Origin: Clusia tigrina
Taxonomy: Eukaryota; Arthropoda; Insecta; Diptera; Clusiidae
Length of the DNA: 64,000 nt
Assembly: GCA_920105625.2 (NCBI GenBank)
Contig: OV050031.1
Location: 229,959,194 to 230,023,193 of the forward strand
Direction: 5' to 3'
Shown here in pieces: positions 53,711 to 63,765 of the stretch; within the stretch, counting starts at the first letter, position 1, and every line of letters begins with the position of its first letter. The notes beneath the pieces are model-generated. The model searched no databases. It saw only the letters and a program-made list of their open reading frames with translations, and had not been told where the DNA came from. The translations under genes and the position numbers were made by a program.

Positions 53711-55105
53711 CTTCTATGACCAAACTAAAGAGCAGGTCAAATACATATTTATTTTTACAATTTGTTTGTTCATAATATTAAGATAATCCCGAATTACGTA
53801 AAGAAAGAAAATTATTGCAAAAATTTCTAGAATATCTTTATACTTCACTGCACAAGAACAGTTTTTTTTACTAATGAACAAAGTGTATACTTTTTCTTCC
53901 ATTAGCATAGTAAAGTTGTTGTCGGATTATTCGTATTCTTCAATTACTGAACAATAATAATAAATAAAATCAGAACAATTCTGCCCCGGACCTCATTTTA
54001 AAAATGCCTCTTTCTAAAAAAATCTTTTTCTCTTCGAGTCGAAGGCCTCAGTGGCTAGCACTCATTCCCCAACTAACTCATTGCGATCATAATTAATTAT
54101 GGTGAAAGATATAAAAATAATAAAATCAAGATAAAAAATATTACCCAATGGCTATCAAACTACTCGACCTACTGCAAAAGTCGCCCAATTTTTGTCAGTT
54201 GAGTTGAAATATGTAGAAGTTCTGATTAGGTCTCGCTTCATAAAAATTCATGTATTTCAACTAGACTGTCATTTGAAAACTATCACGTGACGACTCTGAT
54301 AAATTTTATGAGCCTTTTTCAGCAAGAGGCAGCCTACCAATCTCCACAAGTATCCTTTTAATCAATCAAATGATTACAGGAATGGGTGCACCAACAGAAA
54401 CTTCAAAACCAATCAAACTAATTACTCACACATGTATGGTTTTATATGTAGTATATTCGTATTCGTTTAACTTTTATTACATGTACATAAGTATGTATGT
54501 ATGTATATTGATCATGGAGCATGGTGTACAGATTACATGCAAGGGGGTTGTAATTAAGTAGTACTAATTAAAAAATAGTTGTAAAGGAAACATATTACTT
54601 TAATTATATGTAATGAAATATATAGAGGCTATAGCTATATTAGAATGCAAATATAATACGAACGTAAGAGCAGAATGCAACTTTAATCGTTGCATCTGAA
54701 ACGGTAAGGAAGGCTCCCAAAAGTGACAACAAATTAGTTTGTCAAAATAAAAAGTTATAAAAATCTTTCGCTTCTGCATCCATATGCAACTTTTCTACCA
54801 CGGGCGTTGTCATGTTTACTGCATACACATATACATATTCATCCACGTTTGCTCGATTGCTTTTGCCATATAATAAAAAGGAATAACAATATATGAGATA
54901 AAAATATAAATTCATACACAAATTTAACAAAATAAAGTGAGCATATATAGTTATTCAATTACGGATTTGATTAAAATACTAATAATTAAAATAATAATAA
55001 TAATTATATGTAATAAATTGGAACAATTTTGGAATACAGTAGATACGGTCAATTAGATTGAATATATACGAAATTCTTTCAACATTATTAATATACGACG
55101 GCAAC
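53711..55105. other. Intergenic sequence, 3' side of AP-2mu
   Basis: AT-rich. At about 54000-54060 (minus strand) lies a relic reading VLATEAFDSKRKRF that matches the plus-strand relic near 36128. No gene is supported. Confidence 0.5.
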
Positions 55106-55803
55106 TTAACATCGCGTTTCATACAATCCGCTGCGTCCAATATAACGCACCCATTTTACAACATCGTGATCGGAATAATTGAGTTTGGGCTCAAACACTT
55201 TGAGGTAACGCACTTTAAAGCCAGATGGTGCAAATGGTACCTCAAAGTTCATAGAAATAGGCGGACGTGTCCACTTCTTCTTGGTGTCCGTTTCGAGTAA
55301 CTCAATTTCAGCGGAAAGTTGAGTTTCCTTCATGCCAGCCATACGTTTGATCTTCCAAACGATAGCGTTCTCTGAAGCCTTATACTTTGCTTTACCTTTC
55401 AAGCAAATCAATTGTACTCCTGAAGTGTTTAGGGGCGTAGGTATCTTTACCTCGATTTTCTGTCCTAATAGGGATGGCTTAAAATTTGACTTCAGAACTA
55501 CTTTAACCTCCATCTTGGTGCGACCTACTTCTCGTACCAATGGAATAACACGGAATGGCAACGAAATATCTTTCGTAGTGCGATAACGCATCAATTCAAA
55601 TTCTCCGTCCGGTGGTATGAAGCTGATTGAATGCTCCGTCTCGAACTTGCTCAATTTAACGCACTGGTGAAACTGGCAGTCGTCAATTACTACGACAGGT
55701 TTACCAGAACGCGAAGTTTCCGCCTCAGAGTTTCCAGAAAGTCCTCGTCCTTTCGATTCCATAACAATCTTGTCGTTAATACCAAATTTGCATTCAGGCA
55801 TAC
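55106..55803 (-). CDS. AP-2mu: AP-2 mu, exon 4 (cargo-binding domain, stop)
   Basis: Medium subunit of the AP-2 clathrin adaptor, which works at the plasma membrane, binding PIP2 and Yxx-phi sorting signals during endocytosis. The four exons (56733-56557, 56501-56223, 56052-55893, 55803-55106) join in phase to 437 residues, the usual length. This exon encodes most of the mu-homology domain: [60 protein letters not shown] and the conserved end [12 protein letters not shown] followed by TAA. The acceptor attcgtag leaves two bases completing a Gly codon from exon 3. Sequence is very close to the animal family throughout. I see nothing damaged. Confidence 0.97.
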
Positions 55804-55892
55804 CTACGAATATATTGATTGTAATTTAAGCTTATTAAATTCAACTTTAATAAATATATAGTTAATTAAAGACATTGGCGATTCTCTATTAC

Positions 55893-56052
55893 CCGATAAA
55901 TAAGACTTCATCACAACTTTTCCAGCAACATGGGCCGATAAAACTTGTCCTTGTGGACTCATTAGTAAATTCACGTATTCCAAGACGTCTAGGAAAAGTT
56001 CATTTCGACGATACTTGATGCCCTCCCGACGCCATCCAATCTGACCCGTCAC
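55893..56052 (-). CDS. AP-2mu: AP-2 mu, exon 3
   Basis: Encodes [20 protein letters not shown] through to [10 protein letters not shown], the linker and start of the mu-homology domain. Thr154 in SQVTGQIGW corresponds to the phosphorylated linker Thr (Thr156 in mammals) used by AAK/NAK-type kinases. Acceptor gcatag, donor GTAATA (phase 1). Confidence 0.96.
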
Positions 56053-56222
56053 CTATGCAAACAAATAACGAAACATTTAGCAACATCACAACTAAAAGCA
56101 CAACTAATATGGCAACTCGTAATTATAGAGAATATAAGTGGGGTAGGCCGGAGAACTGTTGAAGAAGGAGGTCTCCAAGCACTCAGCCAATGTTGCACAT
56201 TGTACTATCAACTCGTACTTAC

Positions 56223-56501
56223 TTGAGATGTTATTTGCATTTGCTCCTCTTTCGTTGCCGACTTTATGCCTTGTTGTGTGATGAATGTCTTTAACGTTCC
56301 GGAATCTGTATTTTGCGGATACCCAAAGTCAAGGATCTCATCGAGCAACTCATATATGAGAACGAAGTTATTCTTAATATTCTCCTCGGAAATTTTTCCA
56401 AAATATGATTGCATTACTTCAATGATCTTTAGAAGGAACTCGAACACCATCGCAGCGTTGACATTTTGTTTTGTGACGGCTGCCAGCCAAATGTTGGCAC
56501 G
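56223..56501 (-). CDS. AP-2mu: AP-2 mu, exon 2
   Basis: Encodes [20 protein letters not shown] to [10 protein letters not shown], the second half of the N-terminal longin-like domain that packs against the beta subunit. Acceptor ctttatag, donor GTAAGT, phase 0 at both ends. Confidence 0.96.
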
Positions 56502-56556
56502 CTATAAAGAAACAGTTATAAATGAGGTGAACTAACTCTCTTCTTTCCCATCCCAC

Positions 56557-56733
56557 CTTAATGTGGAAAAAGCTGGTGCGAGCAATATTGGTTACTGGGG
56601 AGCGGACCTGCTGACGAGCATGAATAACGTTCACGCGGAATGCGTCCACTGCATTGCGTCCGATGTCGTCGCGATAGACACGACTGATGAGCACCTCACC
56701 TTTGTGATTGTATACGAACAAACCACCAATCAT
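56557..56733 (-). CDS. AP-2mu: AP-2 mu, exon 1 (start)
   Basis: ATG at 56733-56731 gives [20 protein letters not shown], the conserved N-terminus of the family. It ends FFHIK before donor GTGGGA. The 56-base intron is typical of flies. Confidence 0.96.
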
Positions 56734-57192
56734 TTTGGTCTCCGCACAAGCGCAAGTGTCAATCCGAATAATCAAAACAAAATCTCTTTAGAAAATTAGG
56801 GTCGCTTGAAATTTTTGATTGGCAATGAACGGCCTAACTACTTCTATTTAAATTTACACCGAATATCGATCAACACCCACTTTTCACTGATTATGCCAAT
56901 GACAGTTCCTGAATAGTTCCAGTGCTGTTTCTTCCACGGAAAGATTAAAATGGAAGTTGTAGCGTTGCAATTTATTGGCTACAATGCTTGTATTCTAACC
57001 AAATTTAACATCCAATTAATGAAAGGTACAGAATGACATAAAAAAGAATCGCTAAAAGTAACATAACAGAAAATTATTATTTCTGTAGTAAATTCAGTTT
57101 CTGTTTGCGCTGCTCGTAGAGCCACATAAAACAGAAACAAATACAGACGGCGAAACAGAATTCACAAAAAATTAAGCAGAAGTGTACTTCAC
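56734..57192. other. Probable 5' UTR/promoter of AP-2mu
   Basis: Non-coding sequence upstream of the start codon. No confident core promoter motif is seen. It ends at the Harbinger relic. Confidence 0.4.
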
Positions 57193-57379
57193 TGACCATG
57201 TTCACATTAGTCTCAAAGAGTCGACTCATTTTGACAAGAGTCCGCACTCTCGTGTTCATACTAAAATGCTGTCTGAACACCGCGGCGTCATTTTGACGTT
57301 TCCAAATTGTCAGAATATTTTTCTTTTCCTTTTAGCAACAAAAATCTATTGCGAAAGAAAATTAATAATTAATTTAAAA

Positions 57380-57673
57380 ATGAGTGATAGTGAGGAAGAA
57401 AGGATTTGTATTTTAATGTTATTAAATAATGCTAGCATTGCTGCTTTGAAGATATTAAAAGAAAGGGAGACTTCCAAAAAAAGGCGCTTGTGGGTAAAAG
57501 ACTGGAAGCTGAGAAGGGCACGTAAAGGTAAATTTTATCTTCTTCATCAGGAGCTAAGGTTAGAGGATGCCCAATCATACAGAAAATATTTGCGAATGAA
57601 CGAGGAATGTTTTTCGGAGCAGCTCATACACTTCTTCTATGCATGCTCCACTTTTTTTTTTATTTTAAAATAG
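57380..57673 (+). pseudogene. Harbinger transposase N-terminal fragment
   Basis: From ATG 57380 (MSDSEEERICILMLLNNASI) the frame runs into KKRRLWVKDWKLRRARKGKF, then LHQELRLEDAQSYRKYLRMN. This RRxWVxxW ... ELRxED ... YxxYLRM pattern is the conserved start of HARBI1-type transposases. The frame then degenerates at a poly-T run (57650) and stops at 57671, before any DDE residue. Confidence 0.8.
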
Positions 57674-57689
57674 TATTTTTTTCCCGCAC

Positions 57690-57875
57690 ATGTATTGGTT
57701 TCTTATAGTTTTAATTTTAGTTTTCACTTCGTATGCAGGTGCTTCTGGTCTGAGTAGCCTCAACTTCGAAGTAACGCTCTCCAAAACCTTCAACTTTTTT
57801 ATACGGTCTTTGTATTCTTCGGACTTCGTATTGTAGAGCCATGGATTTTGCTCATAAACTCATTATTTAAAAATT
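57690..57875 (-). pseudogene. MADF-like (Myb/SANT) protein fragment of the Harbinger element
   Basis: The minus strand reads YEQNPWLYNTKSEEYKDRIK, a short spacer, and EVKTKIKTIRN. This is the Trp/Tyr/Lys pattern of MADF DNA-binding domains used as the accessory protein of Harbinger elements. It starts without a Met and is truncated. Confidence 0.65.
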
Positions 57876-58108
57876 AATTTTATTATTCCGCGTTGATACA
57901 AAAATACACCAGCAAATGTGAAATTAATAAATTTCACATCGGAAAATGTTAAATCTGCAAACGTCAAATCAGCAAATGTCAAAATGAGTCCAGAAATTTT
58001 TAACAAATTAAAACATCTCGCCTCACGTAACTTTTCTCTTCCCCGCTTCCCTCTTTGTCCGTAGACGTCAAAATGAGTCGACTCTTTGAGGCTAATGTGA
58101 ACATGGTC

Positions 58109-58352
58109 ATTTGCTAGGACGATAAAGAATTTTGACATATTTATTGAAAAATCAATAAATTATAGCGCTGATATGGAAGTGAATTGGAGATGTATAATGA
58201 AGAGGAACTGTATGAAAGCGTTTGTAAGCTTTGGGAACAAGCAACAGGGAAATTAAGTTACCAATTAATTTCCTAATCTGAACAACCTAATAAAATAGGA
58301 ACAACATTATTTTAATATGTTTTCATTCCAATTTTTACAAATATCCAATATT
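58109..58352. other. Spacer between two DNA transposon relics
   Basis: AT-rich; no feature. Confidence 0.5.
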
Positions 58353-58355
58353 TAA

Positions 58356-59252
58356 GGTCTGGTTAGTCTTGGCGAAACAAAACAAACTTGTCGTTCCAAA
58401 AAAGTCGTGTGTAGCGAATAGTCTTGACGTGGAGAAGAAGAAGAGCGAATGTTAAAGCAAATATTTAGAAGCTGCTCAAATTTTCTTTTGTAAATTAATA
58501 AAGGCCTGTTTAGTCTTGACAAAACAAACGTAGTGTAACAAAACAAAAATTCCGAAGCGAACAGCTGCTTACAAACAGTATGTAAATCAATGGGTGCATT
58601 CTGGCAACCTATCGGTTGCCTATCGGGTGAGTGAAACAGCGCACTTGGTTTGTGAATAGGATGCTACAAAAATTTGTCACTTTATTCGTAAACATCTGCT
58701 CTACAAACAGCTGTGCTATGTGTTGAGTACGGTAGCGAAGAAAATTTCCGCTCAAAGAAATTGCGTCCGCTCAACCAGCTGATTGCAAAAAATTCGGAGA
58801 AGTCTGATCAGTTGGTTATCCGATGGGGTGCCAGAATGCAGCCAATGTGAGCGATTAGTCTCTTACGGAGAAAGCAGGTTGCAGATTTTTTCTTGGCGTG
58901 CTTAAATGCTTTGAAGACATTTGACAATTTTGATTACTTTTTACTACTTCGTTGCGATACACGATGAGCAGTCGAGTTGACAACAGAGAATGTGACGGAT
59001 GTGTTTTCAATATTTTCCTTTAATTTAATTTAGAAGAATTAAAGATGTTCTTTCTATATTTTTTCTACATGTTACCACATGCAGCCATTACTTTTTCATT
59101 TTTATCACCTTTTCCGTTTATTTTCATATCTTTTCACCTTATTAATTTATAAAAGAAAATTCGAGCAGGCGCTAAATATTTGTTTTGACTGCCGCTCCTC
59201 TTCTGGTTTTGTAACGATGCGTTTGTTTTGTTTCGTTAGGACTAACCGGACC
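58356..59252. mobile_element. TIR element with TTA target duplication
   Basis: The left end AGGTCTGGTTAGTCTTGGCG and the right end (minus strand) AGGTCCGGTTAGTCCTAACG continue into GAAACAAAACAAAC on both sides. TTA precedes the left and follows the right end. Longer inverted similarity extends inward (58430-58500 against 59140-59215). A second similar end (AGGCCTGTTTAGTCTTGAC) lies at 58504. The 3-bp TSD suggests a PIF/Harbinger-type MITE. No transposase. Confidence 0.65.
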
Positions 59253-59707
59253 TTTACGGACAAAACCTTACAAGCTACAAATTTTAGATCATTAAAATGC
59301 ATTTATATTGCTAGGAACAGCAATTACTTTAATGTTTTTCGCTTTCTGCCGCCAAACCCTCATTTTATTTCGTTAAATTTTGTATCTAATCTATTAAAAT
59401 TTCGTTTGTTGATTTTGTTTCTGTTGCAAATGTACAAGATTCAGTTTTTGTTGCCGTTTCTGCTTTTATGTCACTTTATACCAAGGCTTCAAGAACACAT
59501 TTTTTTAAACCAATTTTCCCTTAGTAGCTGTCAAAATTGAAATTATAGAAAAATGCGATCAAAACATATATGCAAACAATGATTTGAGTGAATAAGAGTT
59601 TTTAATTGTTATTTTTGTGAAGTTGTGAAAAGTAAAAGAAATTATGAGTCTATTTAAGTATTAAATATATATTATAGAAATTGTGCACCACTTTAAGCAG
59701 CTCTTAT
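59253..59707. other. AT-rich intergenic sequence
   Basis: The plus strand is open through about 59540 but the peptide is hydrophobic low-complexity, with no motif. Confidence 0.45.
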
Positions 59708-59825
59708 GTAGTTCTCCATTCCTCTCAATTTCGTTTATTTTTAACAGAATTTATTCGCACATTGCTTATGTTTGACAATTCAGGAGGTACGAAATTCACC
59801 TTACAGGCACCATGTAAGTAATTTG
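59708..59825. repeat. Dispersed repeat, copy 2 (partner at 18380-18488)
   Basis: Collinear similarity with the left copy. A hAT-like MITE sits just to the right here, a Harbinger relic in the other copy. Confidence 0.7.
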
Positions 59826-59836
59826 ATCGTCTATAT

Positions 59837-60028
59837 CAGAGAACACAGAGAAAATAAACTTAAACGTCAAACTGCAGAGCAGCGAAATAAAGCAGGCTGA
59901 CATTGTACATAAATCCACTCAAAATCGTGGTGAATCCACTCAAAATCGTAGTAAATCCACTCAAGATCGTGATGTGTCCGCTACGAACACTGGCAGCGAA
60001 AAAGACTTTCTTTTCTCTGTATTCTCTG
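59837..60028. mobile_element. hAT-like MITE with perfect 8-bp TSD
   Basis: 192 bp. Ends CAGAGAACACAGAGAAAA and, on the minus strand, CAGAGAATACAGAGAAAA. Flanked by GTCTATAT on both sides (59829-59836, 60029-60036). Inside are three tandem units of AATCCACTCAAAATCGTGG. Confidence 0.85.
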
Positions 60029-60065
60029 GTCTATATGCAAGAATGATAGAGATGATTACACCAGA

Positions 60066-60435
60066 TTACACATTGCGCAGGTCCGCTATTAATTTCTCTC
60101 TGAGTTTGAAATTTAACTGATGGGCTGTGACTTCTTGGTAGCTCAAAAAATTATAAATAAATAGTGCAGATTGTGTATTCTTATTAAATAAGAAAATAAA
60201 GAGACAATTGTTAAAAATGAAGTGTGCGGGGGCAGGTTGCAAAAACAAGAATGGAAGTATATTTGTAATATATTGTTATATTTATTTCACCGAAAAATGT
60301 TGCAAATAAAATAATAAATGTTTCTATTTTTAATATTAATGTATGCTAGTTTGACATTTCGCTTTGCAACCAGGCTACTGTGACGTAGATGCGCAGAACG
60401 AAAATGTTTGTACATCACTTTGCGTAATCTTTGTT
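60066..60435 (+). mobile_element. THAP-type transposon fragment
   Basis: The terminal region matches 51155-51229 in inverted orientation. ATG at 60217 gives MKCAGAGCKNKNGS, whose Cys spacing resembles the first finger half of a THAP domain, but it stops after 30 codons. The right boundary is a guess from the repeated GCGTAATCTTTGTTTCTATT phrase near 60424. Confidence 0.45.
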
Positions 60436-61059
60436 TCTATTATTTTTTTTGAAAGGCACTATACAATTGCTTCAGGTGGCGAGAGGATCACATCAAATAA
60501 TTTATTTGTGTGCAGCATCTTTATTCTGTATTTCCAGTTTCCAAACAAGATTCATACTCCTTCCTCAAGAATAAATTGTCGATATCTCCACAATCTTTCA
60601 TCAGCTACATTTCCAGCTCATGCTTTTTCTTATTTTTGCATTTTGCTTCCGAGCTCTTTCTCAAACTATTTCCTAATTAGCTGCACTTTAGGGCTGCTCA
60701 TAGCGTTAATTTTTTGATAGCCATGTTTTCGTCTGAGTTTTTACTTCAGTTGGTACAGACTCAATGTATACATCTACCAATTTGTGTTTATATATCATCA
60801 CTAGAAGCATAGATAGGGTAATTGTTTTAGGTGGGGTCTCCAAAGTTCATTATATGGAAGGGAGGCGTATCCTTCCTATGATCGACCCCGAATCTTGTAT
60901 ATGGCTTTGTAGGGACCATGGCTGTAAAATAGCACTCCCATTTTTCGTGTGGTGTTTAATGTTAGTACCCGCAACCTTCGTGTGAAATTATGTTGATAAA
61001 TCTTTGATAGGAACTTAGTAATGATTTTTAGTTAATTGTGGGCGTGGCAGTAGTATTAT
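60436..61059. other. Unassigned sequence
   Basis: A short open stretch at 60764-60985 has no recognised motif. Nothing else is supported. Confidence 0.4.
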
Positions 61060-61313
61060 GATCTCCATATTCTGCACACACACACTACTATGGACTCCAT
61101 GTATATTTCTTTACCCAGTGCTCGTATTGAACAGTTCAGTGTATAGTTTGCGCTCTTCAATCGTTCAAGTATAGTTTTTCTTTCCCTTCTCACTTCTTTA
61201 CAGTGATTAAAAAAAAAAAAAACAACAGCAACAACAAAATTGTGTGTCACTGTTACCCTTTTTCTGGGTAAATATATGTATATAAAACAATTAAAGAATA
61301 ATTTTCAAACATC

Positions 61314-62519
61314 ATGGCTTCCTCCTCTGGAGGAAACAGATTTGAATTGCTAGACCCAGACAGAAAAAGAAAAAAAGCAAATATAAACATCGACAACCAA
61401 CACGAATCTGCTCTGAAAGTGTCCAAGAAATTACATTTACTCGAGACGGCAATTCATTGATTTTCACAAAAAATGAGAAACAAACAAATAAATTCTTAAA
61501 AGCAACAAATTTAGGTGGAATATGTCCGATAGCAGCAAGTTTACACCCGATTCTAAACACAGTAAAGGAGTTGTGTTTGCACCACCACTACGAGACTTGT
61601 CCGAAACAGAAATTCTTGACGGACTAAATAATCAAGATGTAGTAGAGTTCCAAAAAATTAAAAAAATTATTGATGGTAAAACTGTGAATACCTCTCTTGA
61701 CATTATATCATTCAATAAATACGAACTCCCAAAAGAGGGTTATAATATAGGGTTCCTTAAATACAAAGTAGAAGCATACATTCAAGGTCCTCTGCAATGT
61801 AAAAATTGCCTGAAGTTGGGACACACCAAAAAATTTTGCAAAAGTGAAGCAAAGTGTGAAATCTGCGCGTCTGCAATCCATAACCAAAGAATATCAATAT
61901 TGATATTCTTTGCCATGACCCAATACCATGCACCAACGTCGAATGTATAAACTGCAAAGGTGCTCACAGACCAAATAACAGAAACTGCCCAAGCATCAAG
62001 CGAAGGCAAGAAATTCTAAAAATAAAAACAACAACAAAATGTACATACCAAAATCCCGCACAAACTGTAAATTCAAAACCACAAAACTACGAAATTCCAG
62101 TAGAAATACTAGAAAAAGCGATTGAAGAAAGATGTAAACGTCTCTCTTTCCCAAAACCTCTATCTTCCACAATTTCAAATTCAGCAAAGGCTGAATCCCC
62201 TTTACACACAACTTCACAAACAACAACAAATTTCAACAAGAAACCAATCTCTACTCTCCCAACTCCACCCAATACAAACAACTTTCAATCATTCAATACA
62301 ATAGCAAAGCAATTTTAGATCAAACACTCACACATAACCAAAAGAAAAACACATACATATTCAACTACCACCAAAACTATATCAAACCCAATATTGAAAC
62401 CAGCACTTATTAAATACGATGAAATTCATGTAAGCGATTCAGATTCACCTAGCTCGCCCCATAATTCAATTTTATCTGGAAGCACTAGCCCCTCGTCTAG
62501 TGACAGAGAGATGAATTGA
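61314..62519 (+). pseudogene. LINE ORF1 (Gag-like, zinc knuckles), frameshifted
   Basis: Starts at ATG 61314 (MASSSGGNRFELL). One frame break near 61440 leads into a frame with VKGVVFAPPLRDLSETEIL and the knuckles CKNCLKLGHTKKFC and CEICASAIH, as in I-factor-type ORF1. The second knuckle is split by the 28-bp palindrome at 61885. Afterwards CINCKGAHRPNNRNC continues in another frame, and the C-terminal Ser/Asp-rich end (DSDSPSS) stops at 62519. RNA-binding chaperone by family. Confidence 0.8.
61885..61912. mobile_element. 28-bp palindromic mini-insertion in LINE ORF1
   Basis: CAAAGAATATCAAT followed by its exact reverse complement. It is flanked by CCATAAC (61878-61884) and CCATGAC (61913-61919), a 7-bp duplication with one mismatch. 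Removing one repeat and the palindrome leaves a continuous C-x2-C-x4-H-x4-C knuckle, which supports a true insertion. Confidence 0.85.
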
Positions 62520-62573
62520 TGCTTTTATTTTTATTAGATTAATAATAATAATAAGCAATAATCTCTGATTGTT

Positions 62574-62708
62574 ATGGTCCTAAAAATTCTGCAATTGAAT
62601 TTAATCTGCTACTATAATAACTTACATGAGGCCCAAATATTAATTAATCATCATTCACCACACATTATAGCCATACAAGAACCTCACCTCACAGCCACAC
62701 AAATAATC
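62574..62708 (+). pseudogene. Start of LINE ORF2 endonuclease (truncated)
   Basis: ATG 62574 gives MVLKILQLNLICYYNNLHEA and HSPHIIAIQEPHL, the Asn and QE motifs of the AP-type endonuclease opening ORF2. It is cut off by the element at 62709. Confidence 0.8.
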
Positions 62709-63493
62709 CAAAATACATTTACCAGGTATTATTAATTGAGAGAGTGAGAGGAAAACAGTCATAATATGTGTCAAATCTGCTCTCTTAACGAATGTTGTAT
62801 ACGAAAACAAACTAAAAAAGGGAAATTAATAAATTATTGTGCTTGGAAACAAGTAAATTATTGTCGTCAGCTTCCAAAGTGTAGTGAAATCACTTAAAAA
62901 TATATATAAACAATAATAAATAGAAAAATGGTGCATTATCGTTCCTGCTCTTTCCAAATTCGGTGCCATCAGTTTTTTATGGTACATTGGAAAACCGTTT
63001 GCAGCCGCTTTCTTCATTGGAAAATGTGTGCAATATTGAGCAAGGCCCAGTGACTAAAAGACCAAGGCTCTCACAATGTGCAGTTCCGTCAGTTTTAAAT
63101 AATTTTCAGGAACTCTGTACTTCGAGTATTAATGAAGATTGCTGCACTCAAACCGAGTAAGTACATTTTGAATTTAAATTGCTGTACACATGTATTTTAG
63201 AATTAAATTTTTAAATAAAAAATTATCAACTCAAAAAAAAAACAGAATAATAGGCAATAGTAAATTATTAAAAATATAATTTAAGTGTATTAGTTGTTAT
63301 ATGTGTGTATGTATAATTTTGTTTTTAAATAATAATAAAAGAAAAAAAACCCAAAAAAATAGAGGGCATTTGAGCCCGAAAATAGCGGCCAAAATTTACA
63401 AAAGAAGCAATCATTTTGACACTTATTATGACTGAGAGAAAATTACATTTGGAGAGCGGTCTTCTATTAATAATACCTGGTAAATGTATTTTG
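62709..63493 (+). mobile_element. P-like (THAP) transposon, deleted
   Basis: 785 bp with terminal inverted repeats CAAAATACATTTACCAGG (extending to TATTATTAAT). It is flanked by 8-mers AAATAATC (62701-62708) and AAATAAAC (63494-63501), 7 of 8 identical. It contains coding sequence ending a THAP domain. THAP transposase plus 8-bp TSD fits the P superfamily. The catalytic region is absent. Confidence 0.75.
62940..63156 (+). pseudogene. THAP-domain end of a P-like transposase
   Basis: The plus strand reads FPNSVPSVFYGTLENR, matching the AVPTIF-type box that closes THAP domains. A polar linker follows, reaching INEDCCTQTE and a possible donor GTAAGT at 63156. The zinc-binding start of the domain is missing, so this is a fragment. 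Confidence 0.6.
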
Positions 63494-63639
63494 AAATAAA
63501 CCTAACACTGCGGCCACACGTGCCAGTAATTAGCTGCCAGTTGAGAATACATATTATTTTCGAAATTTTGCTGCCAGTGGCCACGGAGGCCACACGTGCC
63601 AGTGCAAGTTCATTTTTAAAATATCATCGTAGGGAAAGG
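63494..63639. other. Sequence with repeated GGCCACACGTGCCAGT phrase
   Basis: The 16-mer occurs twice (near 63513 and 63588), with GCTGCCAGT phrases between. Possibly an old inverted or tandem transposon end. Confidence 0.4.
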
Positions 63640-63765
63640 TTCTCCCTACAGTAGCGTTTTTATAAGTTAGAACCCGTTTTGCAACTGTTTTTTTAAGGTG
63701 CGCCCATACATTTTCAATGGGGTTTATATCAGGGCTTTATGCTGGTGTGTCTATGACTATATAGT
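63640..63765 (-). pseudogene. Tc1/mariner transposase C-terminal fragment
   Basis: The minus strand reads PA(stop)SPDINPIENVWAHLKKTV, the block around the third catalytic acidic residue (Glu in ENVW) of Tc1-type transposases. A stop lies within it and the rest of the protein is not recognisable. Confidence 0.75.

Larger units (their letters stand above)
57193..58108. mobile_element. PIF/Harbinger-like element, internally deleted, two gene remnants
   Basis: Terminal inverted repeats: left GACCATGTTCACATTAGTCT, right end the same on the minus strand with GCCT. The plus strand encodes an N-terminal transposase fragment and the minus strand a MADF-type fragment, the usual two-gene makeup of PIF/Harbinger. 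The catalytic DDE part is absent. Confidence 0.8.
61060..62708 (+). mobile_element. 5' part of an I-like LINE (ORF1 and start of ORF2)
   Basis: A probable 5' UTR (61060-61313) is followed by ORF1 and the start of the ORF2 endonuclease. The element is cut off at 62708 by a TIR element (TSD AAATAATC). Complementary to the many 5'-truncated LINEs nearby, this copy keeps the 5' half. Confidence 0.75.

Noticed and set aside
57182..57673. Domesticated HARBI1-like host gene
   Set aside because: The frame lacks the DDE domain, runs into a poly-T tract and lies between transposon ends.
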